Origin: Moringa oleifera
Lineage: Eukaryota > Streptophyta > Magnoliopsida > Brassicales > Moringaceae
Length of the DNA: 64,000 nucleotides
Assembly (NCBI GenBank): GCA_021397835.1
Contig: JAJFZO010000902.1
Coordinates: forward strand, 964,001 to 1,028,000
Direction: 5' to 3'
Below the pieces are notes generated by a model. That model searched no databases. It was not told the origin of the DNA and saw only the letters and a program-made list of their open reading frames with translations. This document shows positions 1-11,850 of the stretch, in pieces (the stretch's first letter is position 1; each line of letters starts with the position of its first letter). A program made the position numbers and the translations under genes.

Positions 1-2669
1 ACCATTGACCCCTGTCCATGGCCATACCTCTTTTGACTACTAGTCCGCACACCACCTAGGAAATGTCAATGATGGAAAGAGCCTTCTTTTGTAATTGTCT
101 TCTCCATGAACACTAGAAGAGATATCAACAGTCTATTTTTTCTGCCTCTCATAGATAACACCAATTTACTAAAATCATCCTCTTTTTCTATCATTGTTTG
201 CTATAAGAAATCTTTAGAGTGCATTTACATAAGTGCAAAAGTTACTGATATGAGAAAGGAAAGAAAGGGTTGTAGGTTGTGTTGGCATTAATAGTAAGAT
301 TCAGGTTCTTTTTTTGAAAATTGATTTCTGAATAAAGAAAAAGATTCATGTTCCACAAACAATTGTAAAACTAAGCTCTGTGGAAAAATAAGGGAGCATC
401 ACATATCTTAAGTAATGACTGAATTTTGATATGGTTTTATGGTAAATTGATTGCATCTATGGCTTATTTGACAATAAATTTGCCTTCAAACTTGGAATTT
501 CATAGGCTACACGTTCTATTTATACTTGTTGCATCAATAATTATTGATAAAGAAGAGACTTTGTCCTTTTCTTGTCCAGCAAGTCCTAGTGAAATTGGTG
601 AATGACCCAAAGCTTGTGTATCACTGTGGACTAACACCAAGGAAGCTATTGGTATGTGATCTGATAATTATAATGTAACTTTTATTATATAATTTACATA
701 TTGCTGTGATATTCAAAGGTCTTGTATCTTGTTATTAGGAATTGATGAAGAACAGTCCCCTAATTGCAGTTGAAATTCTCACTAAGTTGATAAATCCTAT
801 TGAAATTGCTAAGTATGTTTCTAGTGGATAGTCTTTTTGGTTATTCTAATTAAAGAATACAATTCCATTTCCATTTTAACTTTAGTAGACTTGTATGATG
901 TGGTTATATGATATACATATATTGATGCAGCTATTCTACACTTCTTATTAATATGAAGATGAGCTTACACTCGATGGAAAAGTTGTGAATAGACTTACAA
1001 CAGCAAAACTTCCTGGGGATTTTATACACGTGTGCATGACTAATTGTATATCATCTTGCGAGAACATCAAGGTAATTCTTCTTCTATGCTTTGTGGTGAC
1101 TCTTTCTGCTGGTTTTACTTTTTTAGATATTCTGGGCATAGAAGGTTCAAAAACTTGAGTTAATCTGCTTCATTGTGCTTGGTTGGGTAAGTCTTCATAT
1201 GACATGTCAATAGTTTTTCTGATAAGAAAAAAACTATGTTATCAATTTCAAACGTTCAGGCTAAAGATAAGCAGATTGGAGGATTAACTTTTTAGATGCA
1301 AGAAATGTAAAATTATGATTGAAAGAAAAAAAAATTGAATGAATAAAAAGGATAGATAGAAAAACACTTCGACCTACAAATTGCTCTCTATGAGCTAAAT
1401 TTAGCCATATTAACAAAATTTTTTTATCAGGCCATATTAACAATTGTTTTTAGCTTTTGTACAATTTCACTCTTCTAACAAGGCTTTTCTGTAGCCTTAA
1501 AGATTTTTAGATTATGTTAACTGGAAATAATCTTCTTCTCTTTTAGGATAAGTACATGCAGAACACACTTGTCCGACTTATATGTGTTTTCCTGTAAAGT
1601 CTAATCCGAAATAAAATCATTGATGGCACGTATATTTTTCTATAGGCAAAACTGTTGTAATTGAGTAAGCTGATTGTTGTTTGTGTAGCCTCTTAATATT
1701 ATGGTCTGTGTTGATAACTACGATGTGGGGAATTAAATACATGTAGATTTTAGAGCAACATATTACTTGCAACATAATTATAGTAATAGCAATAAGATAT
1801 GGTAGGCTACTTATTTTAGTGGTGATATCTTAGGAAGAAGACTTAAATTCCTGATGCAATATGAAATCCTGATTCAGTTACAAAGTTAATATTCCAAACT
1901 ACATTTAATAGTGCCTCAGATTGACATACTAGTATTACTCGATATGGGTTTACCCTATGTTTATAAGTCTTATTTTTGGCAGCATTTTTTGCTCATACTA
2001 ATTGATAACAATTTCTGTGCAGTGAACGAACTGTTCATTAAAGTTCAAGCTTTCTGCATTGAATTTTCACGAATTAGGGAAGCAGCTGGGTTTTTAGGCT
2101 TCTAAAAACCTTGGAATAACTGATCTCTGTTGTTGAGTATTCTATGAGTTGAATAGCTACACTTGTGTTGGTTTTTTTGAGTCTGTAGATAATAACATGG
2201 CCACTTCTTTTTTTTTATTGCTCTTCGGTGATATTGTAGGTGCCATATCACACTTTTTCTTGAACAATGAGATTTTTTTTTCCTTCTCATTAGCAAAAAG
2301 GTAACTAGAGAAATTAGTGATGGTAACATGTAAGTGGGTTTACTTGTAGAACCAATATGGAGAGGGCTTTTCTATTGGAAGTAGTCCATGAGAAAGTTTT
2401 GTTGAAGCCGGTGTTTGTGTATATAGAATAGGTGAAGTTACAACCCAATTATTTTTTTAATTGGTTGAACAAGTGAAGGTGAACAGCTTCCATATGCGTG
2501 TTCGCTTTGAAATTAAGTGAACAAAATAAAAAGGGACAACCATTAGCATTAAAAAGAGTACTGTTGGTGCCTCTAAATGCAGAGAGAAGTCTCTCATGTG
2601 AAGTATCAAAATCTTTTGGGGCAGTGCTAATAGAACTTCCCAGTACAAGATATGGTGACATTTATGGCA
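1..2669 (+). repeat. Segmental duplication, copy A (truncated by window start)
   Basis: This block is near-identical, base for base over long runs, to 15,524-18,204, including exons, introns and flanks of a CNOT11-like gene. Similarity begins at base 1, so the true left end lies outside the window. It stops at about 2,669, just after a shared gtgacatttatggca; copy A then continues with unrelated sequence, while copy B runs into the ACC array. The copies differ by many point changes and small indels, so the duplication is not very recent. Confidence 0.93.
580..2117 (+). pseudogene. CNOT11: CNOT11 (CCR4-NOT subunit) 3'-half pseudogene, copy A
   Basis: Five exons of a plant CNOT11 homologue, a non-catalytic subunit of the cytoplasmic CCR4-NOT mRNA deadenylase. 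Exon 1 (580-651) reads NDPKLVYHCGLTPRKLL. Exon 2 (739-812) reads NSPLIAVEILTKLINPIEIA. Exon 3 (931-1,071) carries MSLHSME and [10 protein letters not shown]. Exon 4 (1,547-1,624) reads DKYMQNTLVRLICVFL. Exon 5 (2,023-2,117) reads [20 protein letters not shown] and ends near the family's natural C-terminus. Acceptors and most donors are still visible. Lesions: an extra A in exon 3 shifts the frame after SLHSME, and CAA became the stop TAA in exon 4. The N-terminal half of the protein is absent from the window. Introns are retained, so this is a duplicated, not a retroposed, copy. Family identification is strong; a functional product is excluded. Confidence 0.93.
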
Positions 2670-4495
2670 CATGAAGGTGCTCCCCCCCCTCCTCTCTTCT
2701 AATTCAAGCAATGGGTTTCTTCCAAGCATGGCCGATTGAATAACCTTAAATGCTTATTGTCATATGGTTGTAGACTTGTGAGCCATATGTAATTTGCTCA
2801 TGAACTTGGTTATTATTTTCTTAGGTATTGGAAGTTGCCTCTTCATGTGCACCCAGATATACTCAAATAGCTGGAAAACAACCTAACCCAAATAAAATGG
2901 ACAAAGAGTGGGAAAAAGTAAATGTAGTAGAGGCTGCAAATGGCTTAAAATCAATCTCTAATCATGAAAAAGGAATGAGTGAGATGAACTTGGAAGGACC
3001 CATTTGAAACTTTGGGCAATGAGATATCAAAATAAATAACATGGCAGTCCATAAGAGAAAATATGAGATCCTAGTGGCTTGATCTATGTTCCATGAAGAC
3101 TAGGCCTCGTATTGATGATTAAACCCAATCTCATTAGAAAGCTCTAAGGATCCATAAGAATCTTAATCCTAATTTGATATACTCAAATAACTGAAAAATA
3201 ACTCAACCCAACGACTAACCTTTCAATAGTTGAGAGCCCATAACAAAAGTTAAAATCCCATGAGCTTTGCACATTCTATACTTTCATGTTTCAGTTTTAG
3301 AATTTCCTTCAGCTAGTAAGCTAGCCATGTAAACTTCATAATTACTAGGTTGTTTCCTCAATACAGAGTATAACACAAAGAATATAACACAAAAGCAAGA
3401 ATTTATCCTTAGAGACGTTAGTAGAGCAAAGAAAAGCATTCTTTTCGGCTAATTTTAAAACCCTGAGACTGGATGCTTAGGTAAAAACTACATAAGTATA
3501 AACAAATTAACTTAAATATAATTGAGAGAAAAATCATAAAATCAACCAAGGACTCGTATTAAGCAGCAAAGTAAAGTGCAACAACAGATATTTACCCCAA
3601 TAGCAATACCACAAAGTTGTTTGCTGGATTTATACATGCATCCACAAGTAGATTTGGTTAATTAAATACCATCTTGTGTATCTAAGGAAATGACATCTTA
3701 AGTTTAGTTAAAGGTGAATGTCTAGGTGATGTTAGAATCCTAAGTACAATTCATAAGTCTAAATGAAAGTCAACTCCACATTGAGACATAAAATTCCTAG
3801 TCTGAACTGGTAAAATCTCTAATTCAATCGTTTCTTATTTTTTAACATCAATTAATCAGCCTCCTAGCAGTGCATGTTTATTAAATTATTGAACAGTGAA
3901 ATGACATCTAAAGTCTCGCAATCCTTACTAACGTGATCTGAACACCTTAAGCAAAGGAAGATTTATGCCCTCCATTTTTTAGCCCACAGCACTACTACTG
4001 GGTGCTTGTAGCATCTACCAACAAGGTGGAAATTTCTTGTAACTACTAAAAGTGTAGGGTTAAATAAAAAAACAAAAGAAGAAGAGCGGAAATGAACTCC
4101 TAACCAATAAAACCCTTTGATAGGTGTCAAGACCTTGGAATGGACTTTTATCATGAGACTCACAGTGGCAAAATCATCAATAACAAAAAAACAGACTGGA
4201 AGGAATCCATTATACCATGCGGTTGTGTAGATATGTCAAATATTTTGCACTTGTGCGCATATTAAAAAGTTTTCAATAAACACAAAGACTATACTTTAAT
4301 GCCAAAGAAAAAAAGTGCGTAGACATGTCTTCCCTTTCCAAAGTTTCATAGTTATGTCACTTTAACCTGAACATAGTAGCAAACTAAGTCAAGCCTAATG
4401 CTTATTCGAATGCTTTTTGTCCAGTAAAGCATGTCCACACACTGTGCAAAAAATAAAGGATACAAACTCGAGTATGATATATACCAATAATCACA
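2670..4495. other. Non-coding stretch with a short internal duplication
   Basis: No recognisable coding exon. A motif beginning gatatactcaaatag followed by an aaaacaacctaaccca-like run occurs at 2,855-2,892 and again, diverged, at 3,176-3,210, so part of this stretch is itself duplicated. Open frames here, for example 3,963-4,163 minus, have low-complexity translations without a family signature. Confidence 0.5.
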
Positions 4496-4711
4496 ACTAA
4501 TTTCTAAATCCCATTCCTTGCATTTCATGTCACCATCCTGAAAAACGTACATGCCATAGCTTTGCTGACGGCCTTCATGCCATGACCCATCGTAACAATG
4601 GCCATTGGTGAAGTGATGAACTCTGAATCCATAGATTTCAACTCCAAAATATTCTTCTGCATATTTATCACCATTTTTACGAAAGCAATGAAAACATAAT
4701 CTATAGTCATA
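4496..4711 (-). pseudogene. MORN-repeat protein exon fragment
   Basis: Read on the minus strand, the frame KNGDKYAEEYFG - YGFRVHHFTNGHCYDGSW - HEGRQQSYGMYVFQDGD spans nearly three MORN repeats (pattern Y.G.W/E..G...GYG...F.NG). The closest remembered match is the plant MORN-repeat family of MRF1 type, whose repeats read NGD.YAGEY, HGFGVY.F.NGH.YEG.WHEG and QGLGMYTFRNG. MORN repeats bind membranes and lipids or act as scaffolds. The frame is open throughout, but several repeat glycines are replaced (GEY to EEY, GFG to GFR). I see neither the expected upstream repeats nor the C-terminal alanine-rich segment of the family, so this is an isolated exon. It lies on the same strand as the RPB2 and ACC fragments that follow at higher coordinates. 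Confidence 0.87.
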
Positions 4712-6899
4712 ACATACATAAGACTTCCCGAATTCAGTAAAAAATTATCAAATGCATAAAATGAGGAAGTGATGCGGTAGATATTATGAAAGCAAATGAA
4801 TGTATGGTACCATGGATTCTATAATAATGATGAAATTTTAAATTGAAATAGATGAACTAGAAGAAAAGGAAAGAAAATTGACATACTATCCAAGAAATGA
4901 TTAAGTAACTTCTTAAGAAATCAACATAAAGAATTTGGAAACCTTAACAACCCAAGAGAAAAAATTATCCAAATTGAAAGAAAATTACCTGATATTGACA
5001 AATAAGTAATTCAAAACCTCAACCAGCAGTGAAATAAAAGCTTGTTGATCAAAAGAAAAAAATAGTGAATTAAAAGCACCATAGCACATGCAAAAAAAAA
5101 AAAAAAGAGATTAACAAGCATCATACACAACCGCATCCTATGCAATTGAAGTGTACAAGATAAAACTGTCAGACAAAAAGGTATGCAAGTTTAGGTTAAT
5201 CAAACTTTAGACCAAGCTACATACATAAGCCAAATAAATATTACCATAACTGCTTCAACTCTTGGATAAAGGTTGAGAAAAATTGCGAAATCTTGTTATG
5301 AACAATGGGGTTGGGCATTTTGAGATATTGATAGAGAAAATGAAAACATCCCTGTTTAACTCTAATCAATGAATCACAAATGAGATGATTTGAGTATCCA
5401 TATAGAAAAGATATATCAATAACAAAGAAATAATCAGACATTAAATAATGAAGGACGCTTGTTTCTAAGCAAGTAGTTCACATTATGGAAAAATAATCTA
5501 CCTTAGTCATGTCAGATGAAGGTGCAAAGCACCAAGGTAATGCTTAAAACGATTCTATTTGCATAGTTTTTCACCCACAATTCTAAAGGACATTTTCCTT
5601 GCTCATGAATTGTCCAAGTAAACTATAAACGATTAGGAATGAATAAAATAGCTCAAAACCATATCATGTCAGATAATTATTTGAAAAAAGTTATTGAACA
5701 ACAATTATTTAATGGATGATGACCACAGAATTTCCTCTCACTTTCAATGGCCAACATGGTATCAATGAAAATTGGAAAATATGCTTCCGTTGGATCTAGT
5801 ACATAGCAAAGATAAAAGGATCCGACTGATTCAAGAATCACAGTAACCACATATTAAAAATAACTTTAATAACTCACTGCAGTGGTTGCTTTGCAAGGAG
5901 CAATAGGTGAAGAGTGTTTGTAAAAAGAGGGAGTTTGAATACATATATCTTACTTTTCTTTAAAAATAATAAGCAGAAGCATTGGGAAGAGTAAGATCCT
6001 TACTAAACCAATGGACTAAAATGCATATAAGGTTATAGAATACATATAACAAAAAAACCATACTAACACACCCTATAATGATAAAAGCTTGCACCAAATC
6101 TTGGCTTGCATGCTCACTGATCGATGCCAAATGCAATATTTCTTCTACCATATATATTCAAAACTTGAGATGTTTTGTGTGGCATAGTCAACAATGTATG
6201 GGCAACGATCCTTTGAAACTTTGCAGCTTGCACTTACCTCACATAAAGGATGGGTGCAATATGAGTTCTTGCTGATGCTTGATGACAAAGATGGATGATA
6301 CTGAGATCTTTACCCTGCATAATAGATGTCCCAAACATGAGGGAGTACTTGCCAATCAATTAAAATGGAATCATGATGTAACACCTATTACCACTCTTTG
6401 CTTGAGCCACTCCACCATTTGAGTGAAAATAAAGACATTTTGAATTCCACAAAGTATTTTTGATAAATTAATGAGATGTAAAACAGATGCTAAGGAATCA
6501 AAGAAAGAGGAATACAAGTTGTATGATACCCACATGCATGAAGACCATGATAGTATGTCAACCTGTTTGTAATGCAATGTGCCATGGACAAGCACAATAT
6601 CATGAGGAAGAATATCTTCAATTTAGACGAATTTCAATCAAAAAGCAAAATCAAAAAACCAGATACCTATAATTTTGCTTTACTTTCTTTTCCTTTTATA
6701 TTTCTTGGCAACAAAACAAGACCTGAGTTCACTTGAATTCACTCATCAGGCATAACAATGAGTTTGTAATCTGGTGAACTGCACATTATTAATTTCATTT
6801 TCAGGATGAGAAAGTACATTAGTAATTTGATCCCATCCTTAAAATCATGATTAAACATCAAAAAACTTATGAAGAAAAAACTAAATTCTGAATCTTAGT
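4712..6899. other. AT-rich spacer with exon-like junctions of unknown origin
   Basis: Between the MORN and RPB2 fragments. A segment bounded by an AG acceptor and a GTAAGT donor on the minus strand (about 6,240-6,316) looks exon-like, but none of its frames matched a family I know. The stretch near 6,540-6,640 also gives an unplaced minus-strand frame. The part at 5,109-5,287 recurs at 14,634-14,813. The rest is simple AT-rich sequence. Confidence 0.45.
5109..5287 (+). repeat. Dispersed duplicate, partner of 14,634-14,813
   Basis: Starts gattaacaagcatcatacac and ends with an aaattgc motif. The same order of words (gcatcctatgc, gataaaactgtcagaca, tagaccaagctacata, gccaaataaatatta) is found at 14,634-14,813 in the same orientation. 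It contains no identified exon. Confidence 0.88.
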
Positions 6900-7200
6900 A
6901 GTAAATTTCTCAAAGTCAAATCATTCTAAATAGGCCTCTGAGTAAAGGACCAACAAGGTCCAGCCTCTTGGATCCGTAATGATTCCTATCATCCTTTACC
7001 CTCTGGCCAAATGCACAAAGAAGAAGCTGGTGAATGATATATCTAAAAATAGTAGCATAAGAGACTTAGAAACCATTAGAATTAAACTCAACATTCAAAA
7101 AAGACCCAAGGTACCTAAAATAATAAGCTTTCTTTGTCTCACCAAAATCTCCAATACCAACATGAGGTAGCATTTAATTTTGAAGGATCTTTTGGCATAC
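6900..7200 (-). pseudogene. NRPB2: RNA polymerase II second-largest subunit (RPB2) two-exon fragment
   Basis: The first exon on the minus strand (7,115-7,200) has an intact acceptor (ccag) and donor (gtacct) and reads MLPHVGIGDFGETKKAYYF, preceded by AK.ILQ with an in-frame TAA. The second exon (ending at 7,042 after a tttttag acceptor) reads [14 protein letters not shown] then [16 protein letters not shown]. After a one-base frameshift it continues GLFRM. Plant RPB2 has the same order: EILQKEMLPHVGVGEF, ETKKAYYF, GYIIHRLLLCALGRR, DDRDHYGNKRLDLAGPLL, GLFRMLFRKLTR. The DDRDHYGNKRLDL-type motif identifies the Pol II subunit over its Pol IV/V paralogue. Stops and the frameshift rule out function. 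I found no other RPB2 exons nearby, so only about 75 codons were captured. Confidence 0.93.
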
Positions 7201-7456
7201 CTGGGACAAAGACTCAAAAAGAGCTCTGCATTAACACCTCAACATCGAAAATACCAAATCTTATTAGTCAAACAAGTATCAAAATAGAATGAGCTTAATC
7301 TTATTATTCAATAGTTGCTTGTCACTTTCCAATATAATGAAGTGCAATGTGCAGCAGATAACCATGTCAACAAGGCTACACAAATGAGATTAGTAGCTTA
7401 GACTGAACAAGTGATTCAAATTAACACACTCAAATATATTAATAGCTTATACTTAC
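7201..7456. other. Junction between RPB2 fragment and first ACC unit
   Basis: About 250 bases with no recognisable exon. The boundary between RPB2-derived intron and ACC-derived intron must lie here, but I cannot place it to the base. Confidence 0.5.
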
Positions 7457-8760
7457 CAAATTGAGAATCTGAGAATTCATGAATGCCTCCTTAAGACTGT
7501 AAATAAAAAGTTCAATCATCTAGTTAGAAAATAGAAGGTGCTATTAACACATAGATTTCAAAAGAGAAACAACAACTTAGTTACCTTTATAGAAAAGTAA
7601 ACTCACACATTTGGTTTGCTTTTAAAATTCAACACATGTAAAATTGATATAATTATGCACCTCAACTTAAGTTTATAAAAATGAAGAATAAAATGCTTCA
7701 ACTATTACTGCTCTAGAAATTTGGCAACTTAGCTTGATTTTCTCACTAGTGGGGTTAAAATTGTCATCCAAATCTTCACTTTTCACCTGAATAGCTACAA
7801 AATGAACGTTAAGCCTAGTATTCTCTACCTCATCAAAATTAAAAAGGTAGCAGCGGGATGATTTTCTCCAAGAATGATACGTTCCACTATGTTCCATACC
7901 ACAAAATAACCTTATTTTTACTAAATATGGGCATAGATTATGAAATACTACATTAAATTACTAAGAAAAAAAGTTTAACAAACTAAATTATCATACCAGG
8001 ACTTTGTAAGAGAGGAATACCCATCATGACTACAACTTGAGCAGCTAGAAGAGTTACTTCAGCAATCCATTTAGTAATAGGGTGCTTCACTTGTTTCCAA
8101 TGCTTGCTTATATTCATTGATAGTAAACATCCCAAGTACGTAAAAAGCAGGCCATTTTAGATGTAAAACAACATGTGCAAAGACAAGGACAAAACAAGGG
8201 GCAAATATATCAATGTGATTGTCCATATCCCAATTTAGAAATATCATCTGTTAAGATATCGATGCGAATGAAAATATGAGCACATAAAAATTATAACATA
8301 TACTTGAGGGCATGACCAGTAAAGTATACCTATAATTGAGGATACTTAACAGTAGCTGCTCCAACATAATTAACTATTTAGCCAGCCTTCTGGTTGGTTG
8401 CTTAAGTTTCTTGACAGTTTCTAGATGAGCCAAGTAATTTGACCCTCCTTAACAAATTATACCATGCACATTAAAAGAAAAAATCTCAATAATCTAAAAA
8501 GATAAATGCTATTCTTCTCTTCTTATCGTTGGGAATGTATGATATAACTTAAATTCCATAAAAACAAATAATAATATAAGAAAAACGTTGTATGAAATAA
8601 CCAAATCTAAATTCTATATCGACAAAAAAAAAAAAAACAGCCTTTTGATGCCTCTTTTGAATACTGCAATCACGACTATAAAAAGCTGCAACATTTCCAA
8701 AATGATGACAAAGTAGTTGAACCTTTAGATTCTGACTCTAGTTAGAAAATATGATAAAGA
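7457..8760 (-). pseudogene. ACC1: ACC biotin-carboxylase fragment, unit 0 (left edge, best preserved)
   Basis: Exon 1 at 8,642-8,716 (75 nt) is fully open: LLCHHFGNVAA then FYSRDCSIQKRHQK, the family's LLCDQYGNVAALHSRDCSVQ..HQK segment. Exon 2 at about 8,330-8,455 keeps LETVKKLKQPTRRLAK and NYVGAATV but is short and frameshifted. Exon 3 at 7,997-8,090 reads VKHPITKWIAEVTLLAAQVV. Exon 4 at 7,733-7,920 (188 nt) reads MEHSGTYHSWRKSS then SEDLDDNFNPTSEK. Exon 5 at 7,585-7,634 reads FKSKPNV*VYFSIK. Exon 6 at 7,457-7,496 reads GGIHEFSDSQFG. Together they cover about 200 codons of the ATP/biotin-binding half of biotin carboxylase, the domain that carboxylates biotin for malonyl-CoA synthesis. Lesions: stops, VEHP changed to VKHP, acceptor of exon 3 lost, donors of exons 1 and 4 lost. 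It alone keeps the full-length exon 4 and the GT donor after exon 5, so it resembles the founder of the array. Confidence 0.93.
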
Positions 8761-10258
8761 TCTAAACTGCTACACCATCTACATTGCTACTGCCACTACT
8801 ACTCCATCTACACTACTACTGCCATACTACTAATGCTACTCTATCCAAATTGCTATGGCTATATCACTGCTACTACTCCTTTAAACAACTGCTGCTACTG
8901 CAATACCACTATTGCTACTCCATTAAGCTACGACTGCTACTGTTACTCTATTTAAGCTGCTACAGCTACACTACAACTACTACTCAATCCGAACTACTAC
9001 TACTATACTGCTACAGCTTCTCCATATAAACTCCTGCTGCTACTCATCAAAACTGCTACTGCTTGTGCCTCTCTATTTAAACTACTGCTACTTGTGTTTT
9101 TTTATTTAAATTGCTATTGCTACTGCTAATCCATCTCAACCACTACTGTTGTACTACAATTGCTACTCTATCTAAACTTTTACTATTACTATAACTGCTA
9201 CAATGCTACACTGTTATTGCCACTGTTATATTGCTACTGCTACCTTATCAAAACTACTACAATACTACAACTACTACAATGCTGTACTAATATAATGCTA
9301 TATTACTGTTAGTAGCTTCTACTAACCAAAGTGAAAATCCCAGAATTCATGATTGCCTCCCCTGGATTGCAAGGAAAAAATTCAATCATTTAGTTAGAAA
9401 ATGAACCACGCTATCAAACACATAGTTTTGAAAAAAGAAAAAAATAAAATAACTTATCTTTACACAGAAGTAAGCCCACATATTTGGTTTAGCTCTCTTA
9501 AAAGTTATTAAATTATGCAACTTAACCCTAGTTCATAAAAATGTGCAATAAAATGCATCAACCATGATTGCTCAACAAAGCTAACAATTTACTTGAAGTT
9601 TCTTACCAATGGGTTTCAAACCATCATCCGAGTCTTCTCCTGACTAGTGAATAGCTAAAGAATAATCTTATGACCTTGTACTCTCTGCATTTTAAAATTA
9701 AAAGGGATTAGCAGTAGTCGAGAATTTTTATGCCAGAAAATAGCCTTATTTTTGATTAAATAGAGGCATATATTATGAGATACTGCATTAAATAACTATA
9801 AAGAACAATTTAACGAACTATACCATCGTACCAGTAATTTGCGAGAGAGGAACACCGGCCCCAAATGCAACTTGCATAGCAGAAAGTTTTACATCAACAA
9901 TCCACTCCGTAATTAGGTACTCCACCAATATGCAATACTTGCTGATATTCATTAACACTAAACATCTTAATAAGGTAGCTGGTAAGATATTTCAAATACA
10001 AAACGACTTGTGCTAAAACAACAACAAAACGAGGTCAAAGCATATCAACCAGATTATCTGTATCCTAAGTTAGAAATATCATCTTCAAAGATACCGATAT
10101 GAATAAATACACACAAATAAAAATTATGAAGTACACCTAAAGGAACAACCAGTAAAGTATACCTGCGATCCAAGATTAGGTACAAAACAATAGTATTTGT
10201 TGGGGTCCATGCTTTCAAGATACTCAACAGTTGCTGCTCCAAAATAATTATTTTAAAG
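8761..10258 (-). repeat. ACC array unit 1
   Basis: CTA-rich tract 8,761-9,310, the most regular in the array. Exon 6 is at 9,327-9,366 with its acceptor AG changed to AA. The exon 4 remnant near 9,600-9,760 has the 29-base deletion. Exon 3 at 9,832-9,925 reads VEYLITEWIVDVKLSAMQVA, keeping the Glu of the VEHP motif. Exon 2, about 10,164-10,250, reads NYFGAATVEYLESMD without a frameshift and then breaks off. The rest of exon 2 and exon 1 are missing because the unit is cut short and joined directly to a CTA tract. Confidence 0.9.
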
Positions 10259-11850
10259 GAATTGCTAATCAATTCAAGCTCCTACTGCTCTACTGTAACA
10301 GCTGCTCGATTTAAATTGCTAGTCTTACTGCTACTTATCAAAACTGCTACTCCTACTACTAAAGCATCTAAACTCCTATTGCTATGCTACTACTGCTGCT
10401 CTCTTAATTACTATTGCACTGTAGCTGCTACAATGCTAAACTGCTATTGGTATTGTTATAGTACTACTTTTACTATTATCGTGTTTATTGCTTTTAAATA
10501 AATAGTATGTTATTACCTAAAAAACATTAACGTACTCAAATAAGATTAGTAGCTTCTAGCTACCAAATTGAGAATCCCAGATTTCATGATTGCCTCTCCT
10601 GGACTGCAAGTAAGAAATTCAATCATTTAGTTAGAAAATGAACCATGCCATTAAACACATAGTTTTCAAAAAAGGGAAAAAACAAAATAACTTATCTTTA
10701 CACAAAACTAAGCCCACATATTTGGTTCAGCTCTCCTAAAAGTAAAAGAATTATACAGCTCAACTCCAGTTCATAAAAATGTGTAATAAAATTTGTCAAC
10801 CATGATTGCTCAAGAAAGCTGACAATTTACCTGCAGTTTCCCATCAGTGGGCTTAAACTCATCATCCGAGTCTTCTCTTGTCTAATGAACAGCTAAAGAA
10901 TAACCTTTCGACCTCGTACTCTCTATTTTTTCAAAATAAAAAGATGTTAGCGGTAGCTAAGGATTTTCATGCCAGAAGATAGCCTTATTTCTTATTAATT
11001 ATGAGATATTGCATTAAATAATTACAGAGAACAATTTAACGAGCTATACTATCATACGAGTAATTTACGGAGAGGAACACTGGCCCCGAATGCAACTTGC
11101 GAAGTAGAAAGTTTTTACATCAACAATCCACTCCGTAATTGGGTACTTCACCTGTATGCAATACTTGCTGACATTCATTACCAGAAAACATCTTAATAAG
11201 GTAGCTGGCAAGCCATTTCAAACACAAAATGACTTGTGCTAAAACCACAACAAAAACGAGGTCAAAACTTAAGAACCTGATTGTCTGCATCCCAAGTTAG
11301 AAATATCATCAACGTAGATATCGACATGAATGAATACACCCAAATAAAAATTATGAAGTATACCTGAGGGAACAGCCAGCAAAGTATACCTGCAATACAA
11401 GATTGGGTACTAGAAAATAGTATTTATTGGTGTCCATGCTTTCAAGATACTCAACAGTTGCAGCCCAAAAATAATTAACTATTTAGTGAACCTTTTAGTT
11501 GCTTGCTGAAGTTCATTGATAGTTTTCAAAAGAGCCAATGTAATTTGACCACATACATTAAAAAGTAAAGATCTCATAGAAACATTCTCCAAAAGGATAA
11601 AAGCTATTCTTCCCCTCTTATGATTGGGAAGGTAGGATATAACTTGAATTCAATAAAAAAAATAGCAAAATAAGAAAAACATTATACATAATAACCAAAT
11701 CTAAATTCAGTGGCAACAAACAGAATGACCCTTTTGGTGCCTCCTCTCGATATTACAATTCCTGCAATGGAAAGCTGCAACATTTTCATAATGATCACAA
11801 AGTAGCTGAACCACTACATTTCAACTCTAGTTAGAAAATACGATACATAT
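10259..11850 (-). repeat. ACC array unit 2 (shortened)
   Basis: Begins within a shortened CTA tract (10,259-10,490). Exon 6 is at 10,564-10,603, exon 4 near 10,850-10,990, exon 3 near 11,058-11,151 with a one-base insertion in a T run, exon 2 near 11,390-11,560 lacking its first codons, and exon 1 near 11,731-11,805. It ends at the tctaaacttttcctcc landmark. Confidence 0.9.

Noticed and set aside
2449..2729. Minus-strand frames of 70-90 codons in the CNOT11 duplication
   Set aside because: The corresponding region of copy B (17,990-18,200) breaks these frames, and they lie antisense to the 3' flank of the pseudogene.
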